In this document: positions 32,616 through 39,133 of the stretch, in pieces
Layout of the letters: every line of letters begins with the position of its first letter
Numbering within the stretch: the first letter of the stretch is position 1
Virus record (IMG/VR): IMGVR_UViG_3300044611_000110
Location: 1 to 44,195 of that record
Reading direction: 5' to 3' (one strand)
DNA length: 44,195 nucleotides
DNA from: a virus
Notes under the pieces: generated by a model
The model's database searches: none
What the model saw: the letters and a program-made list of their open reading frames with translations, nothing else
Told to the model about the DNA's origin: nothing
Made by a program: the position numbers and the translations under genes

Positions 32616-33005
32616 TTAAACGAGATCAGTAAGTACAGGTGGTTGGTAGTTAGGCCCTTTCAGTACCTTGCCGTCTTCACGGCGTATCGGCTGACCATCT
32701 TCTCCAAGCTTGGTCATATTGCTTTCGTGTACGCGATCCAGTGCTTCATCCAAATCCCAGCCAAGGTTGGCAGCGTATTGGAAGCAGACGTACACAAGGT
32801 CGGCTAGTTCTTTGAGGCACTCTTCTGAGTTGCGTTTGAAATCGATGATCAGCTGTTGATCAGCTTCCAGAAATTCTTTGAACTCCTCAACGATCAAAGT
32901 CTTCTGCCCAGTCCGTGAAGCTGGATTCGTACTGTCTTTGACCTGGAAACTTTTCCGGAACTCCTTCGCTTGGTCGCTGATAAAGGATTTCGTTTTCAAG
33001 CTCAT
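32616..33005 (-). CDS. MazG-like nucleotide pyrophosphohydrolase
   Basis: Encodes 129 residues in an all-alpha NTP-pyrophosphatase arrangement: VEEFKEFLEADQQ near 39-51 with the EExxE-type metal ligands, and EECLKELADLVYVCFQYAANLGWDLDEALDRVHESNMTKL near 62-101 with ExxD. The C-terminal LGEDGQPIRREDGKVLKGPNYQPP tail is common in phage MazG-like proteins. These enzymes hydrolyse (d)NTPs or alarmones; in cyanophages they may adjust host nucleotide pools. It overlaps the DUF3310-like gene by 119 nt. Confidence 0.88.
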   Translation of the reverse strand: MSLKTKSFISDQAKEFRKSFQVKDSTNPASRTGQKTLIVEEFKEFLEADQQLIIDFKRNSEECLKELADLVYVCFQYAANLGWDLDEALDRVHESNMTKLGEDGQPIRREDGKVLKGPNYQPPVLTDLV

Positions 33006-33186
33006 TTTGTAGGTAGTGGATTGCTTTGCGGAGATCTTCTATGCGGGAATCTTTGTGTCCCGCTCTAGCGATATATTTGATTGCGTTGCCAAGGTGGAAG
33101 TTTAGTCCTTGGTCCCGAATAAAGTCCCAGACTTGTATGGATCCTCGTCGGTAGTAGCTTGGGCCTGTGGTGTTGGTAGGGGCCAT
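32887..33186 (-). CDS. DUF3310-like protein
   Basis: Encodes 99 residues carrying the pattern YYRRG-IQVWDFIRDQGLNFHLGNAIKYIARAG-K-EDLRKAIHYLQNE (residues about 11-65), typical of the DUF3310 family found in many phages, sometimes labelled nucleotide kinase without proof. The C-terminal third overlaps the MazG-like gene in another frame by 119 nt, an unusually long overlap. Context in the nucleotide-metabolism block suggests a related role. Confidence 0.85.
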   Translation of the reverse strand: MAPTNTTGPSYYRRGSIQVWDFIRDQGLNFHLGNAIKYIARAGHKDSRIEDLRKAIHYLQNELENEILYQRPSEGVPEKFPGQRQYESSFTDWAEDFDR

Positions 33187-33395
33187 TTTTTAATCAGGTT
33201 AGAAACGTTGTTACCAAGAACAAAACATTGGCGCTGCAGTGCAAGGAAGATGGTGATGATGTCTTCCTTGCGAGCGGATGGATCTTGAAGGGCATCTTCA
33301 ATCTGCCGCATCTTGAACTCCTGCTCCATTGTCAGCTTGACCACTGGAGGTGGAGGTCCAAAGGATGGGTTGTTGATTGGTGAAATCGTAGTCAT
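33102..33395 (-). CDS. Small conserved cyanophage protein (97 aa)
   Basis: Starts at ATG 33395 inside the exonuclease C-terminus, overlapping it by 98 nt, and overlaps the DUF3310-like gene by 85 nt. It encodes MTTISPINNPSFGPPPPVVK, then a helical core (EQEFKMRQIEDAL, IITIFLALQRQCFVLGNNVSNLIKKWP). The LALQRQxFVLGNxxSNLIKxWP phrase recurs in cyanophages near the exonuclease. No enzymatic motif is present. Confidence 0.75.
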   Translation of the reverse strand: MTTISPINNPSFGPPPPVVKLTMEQEFKMRQIEDALQDPSARKEDIITIFLALQRQCFVLGNNVSNLIKKWPLPTPQAQATTDEDPYKSGTLFGTKD

Positions 33396-34065
33396 TTGCT
33401 TGAAGGATCTTTGCGAGTCTTGCGTTAATGAGCGCGACATCTTCCGAAAGATCTTTTTCAGCAAATGCCTTAACGACGGTCTCCCACGTTGCTCCATGTT
33501 CATCAAGTAAAGCAGCTGCCTTCTTGATACCAAGACCAGGTACGCCGGAGTATCCATCGGTTTGATCGCCCGCCATTGTCTGTATGTAATGCCAGCGTTC
33601 CCCATCTTCTTTTGTAATAGTTACTACTCCATCAGAAAGGTCGTACAGGTCACCAGGGATCTGCCTCATGTCCTTATCAGGTGAGCAGATAATGTGGCCT
33701 TGTTCTTTGGTGGCATAGATGCCAATGGCATCGTCAGCCTCCAGTTGCGGCATGACAATTACTTGGTAATCTTCTTTGAGTTTATTGATGACCCTGCGAT
33801 AACCGCACGGCTTCTTTCTGTTTCTATGTCCTTTATACGTTGGATCAATAGATTTACGGAAGTTGACAGAATCAGAAAAGAACAGAATAGAATCATCAAA
33901 ACATCCAAGGTCTGAGGCGATGGAGAGAAGCTCCCGCTGGACCATGTTGTAGGCTTCGCTGAATCGACTTGTGACAGTGATGACATCATCACCCCAGTCG
34001 ATTTCTGATTCGTTGGCTGCACAGCACTTATAGACAATAAAGTCAGCATCGATCAACAGGCTCAT
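33298..34065 (-). CDS. 5'-3' exonuclease (T7 gp6-like)
   Basis: Encodes 255 residues (T7 gp6 is 300). FEN-type nuclease: N-terminal MSLLIDADFIVYKCC with metal-binding Asp residues, LFFSDSVNFRKSIDPTYKGHRN near 60-83 (helical arch), QLEADDAIGIYAT near 101-113, and MAGDQTDGYSGVPGLGIKKAAALL (helix-hairpin-helix) near 162-187. It removes RNA primers, degrades host DNA and resects ends for concatemer formation. The ATG overlaps the stop of the 47-residue gene (ATGA). Confidence 0.95.
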   Translation of the reverse strand: MSLLIDADFIVYKCCAANESEIDWGDDVITVTSRFSEAYNMVQRELLSIASDLGCFDDSILFFSDSVNFRKSIDPTYKGHRNRKKPCGYRRVINKLKEDYQVIVMPQLEADDAIGIYATKEQGHIICSPDKDMRQIPGDLYDLSDGVVTITKEDGERWHYIQTMAGDQTDGYSGVPGLGIKKAAALLDEHGATWETVVKAFAEKDLSEDVALINARLAKILQANDYDFTNQQPILWTSTSSGQADNGAGVQDAAD

Positions 34066-34205
34066 TTGCCTTGCCCCCGACGTAGCTTTTTGGTTCCTTT
34101 TGGAAGGGATCGAGTTCCGTTGCCTTGTTTGGTGTGCTTGAATTTTGATCTTGACTCAAACTGCTTCTTTGCTAACTGAGACTTCGATTTGGTTTTGGGT
34201 GGCAT
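34062..34205 (-). CDS. Tiny basic conserved protein (47 aa) before exonuclease
   Basis: Runs ATG 34205 to TGA 34062. It encodes MPPKTKSKSQLAKKQFESRS, then KFKHTKQGNGTRSLPKGTKK and LRRGQGK. Highly basic, with no hydrophobic core; the FKHTKQGNGTRSxPKGTKK phrase recurs between DNA polymerase and exonuclease genes in cyanophages. Its first 50 nt overlap the end of the HNH gene in another frame, and its stop overlaps the exonuclease ATG. Probably nucleic-acid associated. Confidence 0.8.
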   Translation of the reverse strand: MPPKTKSKSQLAKKQFESRSKFKHTKQGNGTRSLPKGTKKLRRGQGK

Positions 34206-34665
34206 CTACGTGAGTGGATAGGTAGTCTGTCAGTCTTTCTATTGCCTCGACTAATTGGGATTTGTTTGTCACTATTTTGCCTGCTATAACCTCGTCTATT
34301 ATGTTATTTAGCTGGCATCCAACTGTTATATTCTCAAAAGAATGGTTGCAGTTGCCTCCGATTCCATGACGACAAACCTCCCAGGTCTCCAGTGGTCTGC
34401 CTAAGAAACATTCAAGATTAAATCTTCCGGCAATTACCCTGCACTTGTTTTTGTTCCCCAGCTGTGTTGCTACTTCTACGGGTAAGGCAATAGATTGCTT
34501 GGGTCGAAATTTTGCTCCACAATATGTATCTTGGAGCCTCCAGTATTTTGTTTTTATTGGTCTCCTACTACCGCTACCTTTTGTCCAGCAAGTCCATACG
34601 TCTCCGTTGGCTGAGGCTCCTATGTCCTCACAAGAAGGGTGCACATAAATATCAATGGGTATCAC
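34156..34665 (-). CDS. HNH homing-type endonuclease after DNA polymerase
   Basis: Encodes 169 residues from GTG 34665, which overlaps the DNA polymerase stop by 14 nt and has GGA-type sequence upstream. The region C98, H100, C106, H108, N112 (VCRHGIGGNCNHSFENITVGCQLNNIID) is an HNH-3-like core with zinc Cys. The N-terminal part (NGDVWTCWTKGSGSRRPIKTKYW) resembles substrate-recognition modules of such enzymes. It overlaps the 47-residue gene by 50 nt, which fits a mobile gene inserted into a conserved junction. A longer frame reaching a TTG at 34749 is less likely. Confidence 0.8.
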   Translation of the reverse strand: MIPIDIYVHPSCEDIGASANGDVWTCWTKGSGSRRPIKTKYWRLQDTYCGAKFRPKQSIALPVEVATQLGNKNKCRVIAGRFNLECFLGRPLETWEVCRHGIGGNCNHSFENITVGCQLNNIIDEVIAGKIVTNKSQLVEAIERLTDYLSTHVDATQNQIEVSVSKEAV

Positions 34666-35920
34666 TCCATGTATTTCCGTGCCCAGACTCTGCAGCAATT
34701 GGGATTCGCAAGTTGTAGTAAAGACCCGCCTTAACTGCGGACTGCTCAAGTGTTTCTTTTAATTCTGTTATTAGGTCTTTGCCACATTCATATTGGAGTT
34801 CATCATGGCAAAAAAGTACTTGATGAGCTTTCCATTTACTTCTTTTGACAACCTCATCAGTCATCACCATCCAGCGTTTTGCAATCACTCCGGCTCCTGA
34901 CTGAAGCAGGTAGTTCAGAGCTTTATGCCCCGAGTCAACGCTGATACGCCTGTCGTCGATGCTGCGTACATAACCTCGCTCTGCAGCTTTTTTAGTTGCA
35001 TTAACAAGTTTCTCAAGGCCAGGAATAGCATCCATGTAGGCTTGCCGGATTTCCTTGCCTTTCTTTCGCGCCTCGTTCTGGGAAAGGCTTTGGTCGTAGG
35101 ACAACCCAATCTTTTGATCTCCAGCACCGTATAGAAAAGCGTAAGTAACTGTTTTAACGAGACGACGACTAATGCCTATCTTGTCAGCGTTCTCCTGGTG
35201 AATGTCACCGTTGAGAAGAACATCTGCGTAGCGGCCTCCATCGTATCGAGCCAGATAATGGGCAAGCAGTCGCAGTTCAATCCCTGCGAGGTCAGCACCA
35301 ACCATGCACATGTCAGGGCTAGCGCGGAATAGCTTTCTAAAATCAGCGTCACTGGGCACCTGGGCAAGGTTTGGTTTCCTATGTGCACACCGATGGGTGT
35401 TTGTGGCCACTGAGCAGTGGTGATGAATCCTGCTGTCTCTTACTAACTTCAACCAGGCATTGATGCCTTCCGACAACATGCCAAGCTGTTTCGTTAGCTC
35501 CAGACAACGGAAGAACTGAAGAGCAATCGGCGTACCAATGTCTTTCAGGACTACCTCATCAATTGTGGCTTTACCCTTATCAGTGAACTGGGTTGGCTTC
35601 CATTTGTAGTGGGTCTCCATTACCCAGGCAATGTGATCCCTGGATGTAGGATTGAACTCTTTTAGTCGAGAGAAAGTAGCTCCTTCGACATAGCCACTGG
35701 TTTTGTTAGCTCGTTTAGGAGTGAACTCTGATCCCTTAACGAGAGGGTGCCTGTTTCGTAGTAACTCAGTAAGACCTTCAAGTTCTTGTCTGAGAGTCGA
35801 TTCAAGTTTCCATGCAGCAGGCTCATCAAAGTACCATCCATGTATCTCTTGATCAGTAAGAATCTGAGCAACTCTGTGCTCTAGCGCAACCCACTCAGGT
35901 AGGGGTGGAAGTGTTTGCAT
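34652..35920 (-). CDS. DNA polymerase, polymerase domain (family A, split gene)
   Basis: Encodes 422 residues from ATG 35920. It has the family A palm and fingers: motif A GADLAGIELRLLAHY near 208-222, motif B RRLVKTVTYAFLYGAG near 252-267, motif C FCHDELQYE near 370-378, ending GNTWSDTH like other T7-type polymerases. The 3'-5' exonuclease half is a separate frame just upstream (35881-36444), overlapping by 40 nt. No ribosome-binding site precedes this ATG, which argues against independent initiation. A one-base change in the C-run near 35905 would fuse them into about 596 residues, a usual cyanophage size. Confidence 0.9.
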   Translation of the reverse strand: MQTLPPLPEWVALEHRVAQILTDQEIHGWYFDEPAAWKLESTLRQELEGLTELLRNRHPLVKGSEFTPKRANKTSGYVEGATFSRLKEFNPTSRDHIAWVMETHYKWKPTQFTDKGKATIDEVVLKDIGTPIALQFFRCLELTKQLGMLSEGINAWLKLVRDSRIHHHCSVATNTHRCAHRKPNLAQVPSDADFRKLFRASPDMCMVGADLAGIELRLLAHYLARYDGGRYADVLLNGDIHQENADKIGISRRLVKTVTYAFLYGAGDQKIGLSYDQSLSQNEARKKGKEIRQAYMDAIPGLEKLVNATKKAAERGYVRSIDDRRISVDSGHKALNYLLQSGAGVIAKRWMVMTDEVVKRSKWKAHQVLFCHDELQYECGKDLITELKETLEQSAVKAGLYYNLRIPIAAESGHGNTWSDTH

Positions 35921-36444
35921 AGTTTGTGTGTTACAACAACGTCTTGGACGCAGTAATCCTGCATCTCTTGTGACCACTCTTTCCAGTCAGCTGTCTTGGA
36001 AAAGTTTCCCTTGTATTCACCCAGCCGGTATCCGTAGGCTTCTAGAGAATGACGACCATACAGTTGAGCAGGCATATGCTTCCATGACCTGTTGGTATCA
36101 ATCTTCAGAATGTCTGTGTGGTACAGCCTGGACAACACTAAAGTGTCAACAACCAAACCATTAGGAGAAAACCAAGGAAAGAGTTTACGAATAACAGGGC
36201 AGTCGTAACCAATAATATTGTGACCAATAATGCACGATGCGTCTTCAAGACGTTCAATGCCACGAATAACTGGTTCTTCAGTCCCTTCGTCGTTGTAAAC
36301 CAATATTTGGTTCGCCTGGACATCGTAGATAGCCAGACAGTGGACACGGGTAACATCATTTAGAAACCCGTCTGTTTCAAGATCGAAGACGAGTGTCGGC
36401 CCATCCCCGATAGGTCTTGTCAACGAACTGGGCTCTAGTGACAT
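35881..36444 (-). CDS. DNA polymerase, 3'-5' exonuclease domain (split gene)
   Basis: Encodes 187 residues, only the proofreading domain: Exo I FDLETDGF near 20-27, Exo II GHNIIGYDCPVI near 73-84, and Exo III YCVQDVVVTHK near 164-174. All catalytic Asp/Glu are present. The frame ends SGLR-stop while the polymerase frame continues the expected family sequence at LEHRVAQIL. Possible causes are a real split gene, a minus-one ribosomal shift at the C-CCC step, or a one-base sequencing or assembly error. It starts 33 nt after the primase-helicase. Confidence 0.9.
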   Translation of the reverse strand: MSLEPSSLTRPIGDGPTLVFDLETDGFLNDVTRVHCLAIYDVQANQILVYNDEGTEEPVIRGIERLEDASCIIGHNIIGYDCPVIRKLFPWFSPNGLVVDTLVLSRLYHTDILKIDTNRSWKHMPAQLYGRHSLEAYGYRLGEYKGNFSKTADWKEWSQEMQDYCVQDVVVTHKLCKHFHPYLSGLR

Positions 36445-36476
36445 CTTCAGGCTTGGGTGGAATTGGTCGGGTTAAC

Positions 36477-38066
36477 TCAGAAATCTGTTGTTGCGTTGAA
36501 GTCTTCTGTTGCTTCAGTTTCATGGAACTTACAAGTATCTAGGTCGTAGCTCAAGTTGCACGCGACGCCAACTTCGCCCGAATAGCGATTTTTAAGGACT
36601 CGCACTGTCGTATTACTTCCTCCAGATGCGGCCTGTTGGTCTCGCTCAAGTGCGATAACTCCATCAGAGAGCTGAGCAATTGCTGCGCTTCCCCTGAGCT
36701 GCCCCAGAGTGACGCGAGCGCCCTCCTCGTGATTTTTGTCATTAGATGTGCGACGTAGGTGTGAGACAAGGAACATCGCCACACCAGTCCGTTCAACCAA
36801 TGAACGAAGCTTGGTCATGGTGGTGTCGATCATTCGACGTTCATCACCATCCAGGCCACTGAGAAGGATTGACAGGTGATCTAGAAAGATGACCCGTGCA
36901 TCAAGACCCGCTGCCAGGTACTCAACTCGGTTGTAGATGAGATCAGGATCAAAAGAACCAAAGCCGTCGAAAAGAAAGAGATTCCAGTCAGCAAGAGTCT
37001 TTTGATAAGCGTCGGTGAGAGTAGATCGTTCATGCGTTCCTAGGTGGAGGTTCTTTCCAACTGCTGCGGACATCAGTCCGAGAGCTGTGCGACGATTTGA
37101 CTCTTCGAGAGCCAGGTATCCAACTCGTTCACCGGAACTAAGAAGGTGAGTTGCCAACTCTCTACAGAAGCTGGATTTACCAATGCCAGATCCTGCAGTA
37201 ATTGTAACAAGCTCGCCGTATCGGATCCCGTGAAGTTTATTTTGTAATCCGGCGAAAGGGTAGTCATGGTCTGATGGTGGAGAGGGTGTAGTGACTAGCT
37301 CTAGAAGGTTTTTGCCATCAACGATCCCATCTGGACGGTAAGGTTTCGCGTTCCAAATAGCGCGACGAACCGCTTCAGAGTCATTGGTAGAGAGGGCGTC
37401 TGACGCATCTTTGTAATCACCCTGGAGCGATGCAATCTTGCATTTGCCAGGTGGCAATACGCTTGCTGCTTCCTCCGTCGCCTTACGGCCTGCCTCGTCA
37501 TTGTCGAAGAACAGGACAATCTCCTCATAACCCTGGAGCCAGGGGAGAGCCCGTTGAATCGCTTTCTTTGCCGCAGCGGCACCGCTAGGAAGAGAGACCA
37601 TCGGCCACCCCGGCATAGCTTCAAAACACGAAGCCGCATCGAGTTCTCCTTCAGTGATAACGACTCGTTTTCCAGTGGAGGGAAACAAATGTTGTCCAAA
37701 GAGACATCCTGAGGTTTCGCCTTCATAGCTAAAGACCTTGCTTTTGGTTTTTACTTTGCAGCCTTTAAGGATGCCAGCATCGTCGAAATAATGGAACCGT
37801 AGAACGTCTCCGTCTTTGTAGATTTTGTATTTTTCGCAGACTTTCTCAGAGATGTTTCGTTTTTGCAGCCGCTCGGCTGATCCTCTGATTGAGCTTGCTC
37901 GTGACATGGGTTGGTGAGTGTGAACATCTTCGTCGCTGTGTCCGTATGTGTGACAGGAGAAACAAAAAGTGTGGCCATCAGAGTACAAGGAGTTTGCATC
38001 TGATGACCCACAGTATTCACACGGCAAGTGCCTCACGAACTCGCTTTCGGAGTTGTTCGTAAGCAT
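36477..38066 (-). CDS. DNA primase-helicase (T7 gp4-like)
   Basis: Encodes 529 residues from ATG 38066 (T7 gp4 is 566). Zinc ribbon C16-x2-C19 and C35-x2-C38; TOPRIM primase motifs VVITEGELDA near 135-145 and IVLFFDNDEAGR near 190; RecA-like hexameric helicase with Walker A TAGSGIGKSSF near 290 and Walker B ARVIFLDHLSILLSG near 390; the acidic C-terminus (EATEDFNATTDF) would contact DNA polymerase. The TTG upstream is rejected in favour of this ATG, which overlaps the preceding small gene by 50 nt. Confidence 0.97.
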   Translation of the reverse strand: MLTNNSESEFVRHLPCEYCGSSDANSLYSDGHTFCFSCHTYGHSDEDVHTHQPMSRASSIRGSAERLQKRNISEKVCEKYKIYKDGDVLRFHYFDDAGILKGCKVKTKSKVFSYEGETSGCLFGQHLFPSTGKRVVITEGELDAASCFEAMPGWPMVSLPSGAAAAKKAIQRALPWLQGYEEIVLFFDNDEAGRKATEEAASVLPPGKCKIASLQGDYKDASDALSTNDSEAVRRAIWNAKPYRPDGIVDGKNLLELVTTPSPPSDHDYPFAGLQNKLHGIRYGELVTITAGSGIGKSSFCRELATHLLSSGERVGYLALEESNRRTALGLMSAAVGKNLHLGTHERSTLTDAYQKTLADWNLFLFDGFGSFDPDLIYNRVEYLAAGLDARVIFLDHLSILLSGLDGDERRMIDTTMTKLRSLVERTGVAMFLVSHLRRTSNDKNHEEGARVTLGQLRGSAAIAQLSDGVIALERDQQAASGGSNTTVRVLKNRYSGEVGVACNLSYDLDTCKFHETEATEDFNATTDF

Positions 38067-38226
38067 TTGCTTGAGCTTGGTGATAGTTGAACCAGGAGTC
38101 AAGGGCTAGGAAGAAACCCCTGACGATGTTCTCAGCGATCTCCGGGTTTTCTGCTTCAACATCAGCCAATAAATCGCTGAACTGTTGCTCGTAAAACTCC
38201 GGAGTGCCGTAGGTCAGGTGAGCCAT
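38017..38226 (-). CDS. Small hypothetical protein (69 aa) before primase
   Basis: Encodes 69 residues from ATG 38226, beginning MAHLTYGTPEFYEQQFSDLL, an acidic helical protein (EAENPEIAENIVRGFFLALDSWFNYHQAQANAYEQLRKRVREAL). Similar short helical proteins precede primase genes in cyanophages. The end overlaps the primase start by 50 nt and its start lies inside the end of the endonuclease. The ORF can be extended upstream by TTG, but the ATG gives the natural start. Confidence 0.75.
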   Translation of the reverse strand: MAHLTYGTPEFYEQQFSDLLADVEAENPEIAENIVRGFFLALDSWFNYHQAQANAYEQLRKRVREALAV

Positions 38227-38564
38227 GTGAGTGGAATGGTGGAATAAGAACACCAAAGGAACCCGTACTTCTCGGCCCATTTGGCGTAGGTGGTCTTTGA
38301 TCCTTTATTGATCTTGTTGTATGGGGCTTGAAAGACAAAGCGAATATCTAGTTCAGGATTGCTCTTCTTCACAGCGAGCATCTTCCTTCGATCTTCTACC
38401 GTTAGCCTTCCCTTGACTTCTAGGTAAATGCCGTTGGGCAGCAAGAAGTCAGGGGTGTAATTGCATTGGAGAATATAGGGAACTTTTGTTGACTCGTATT
38501 CGTATTTGACCTTCAAGCTGGAGAGCAGATCAGCGACCTGCTGCTCCAAGCCTGATCGAAACAT
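38214..38564 (-). CDS. Endonuclease I, Holliday-junction resolvase (T7 gp3-like)
   Basis: Encodes 116 residues (T7 gp3 is 149). The catalytic set E7, D39 (CNYTPDFLLPNG), E49 and K51 (IYLEVKG) is intact. It resolves branched DNA before packaging and helps degrade the host chromosome. The ATG overlaps the SSB stop (TGATG), and the end overlaps the next small gene by 13 nt. Confidence 0.96.
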   Translation of the reverse strand: MFRSGLEQQVADLLSSLKVKYEYESTKVPYILQCNYTPDFLLPNGIYLEVKGRLTVEDRRKMLAVKKSNPELDIRFVFQAPYNKINKGSKTTYAKWAEKYGFLWCSYSTIPLTWLT

Positions 38565-39133
38565 CAGAAGTCGTCGTCCGTGTCCTCCGGGACCACAGGA
38601 GTCACGTTCGGGTCATTGGCTTTGTACCCCTTGGTCTGCCCAAACAGAGCAGCCACTTCGGTTTCACCAAGGTCACCCGTATCGACAGCAGCACCGCTGT
38701 TCAGGGCAATCACTTGGATGCCCACCAGCTTCAGACTGGTGCCGTAGGTGACACCATCTTTGAGCACATAGGGTTTCTGACGAAAGGCCAGCTTCACCTT
38801 GGAGCCGCTGTACAGGGGAGTGCTTTCATCGGTGATGGGGGTGCCCTCCGAATCGACCACAGGGGGACGAGTTTCGTCGTTCCAGTTGAACTTGACTTTG
38901 TATTTGCCTTCGCTCACTTCTTCCCAAGGTTCAGGCTTGAGCACGCTGCGCTTGGGGTTCTTCAGTTTCGATTCAGCCCATTTCAGGGTTTCAGTTCGAT
39001 CCGCTTCCAGCAGTTCGATCAGATGGTCGTCAACCAGGGCTCCAAGCGAGTAACCAAACTTGGAGGGTTTCATGACTGCCTGATAGCCCTCAAGGACAAC
39101 AGGATCTTTGGTGACGTGAACAGTTTGTGCCAT
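38564..39133 (-). CDS. Single-stranded DNA-binding protein (T7 gp2.5-like)
   Basis: Encodes 189 residues (T7 gp2.5 is 232). An OB-fold core is suggested by ALVDDHLIELLEADRTETLKWAESKLKNPK, then KVKFNWNDETRPPVVDSEG and KVKLAFRQKPYVLKDGVTYGTSLKLVGIQVIAL. The acidic C-terminal tail (PEDTDDDF, ending in Phe) is the conserved contact for polymerase and helicase. It starts on the RNA polymerase stop (TAATG). It coats single strands and coordinates the replisome. Confidence 0.95.
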   Translation of the reverse strand: MAQTVHVTKDPVVLEGYQAVMKPSKFGYSLGALVDDHLIELLEADRTETLKWAESKLKNPKRSVLKPEPWEEVSEGKYKVKFNWNDETRPPVVDSEGTPITDESTPLYSGSKVKLAFRQKPYVLKDGVTYGTSLKLVGIQVIALNSGAAVDTGDLGETEVAALFGQTKGYKANDPNVTPVVPEDTDDDF

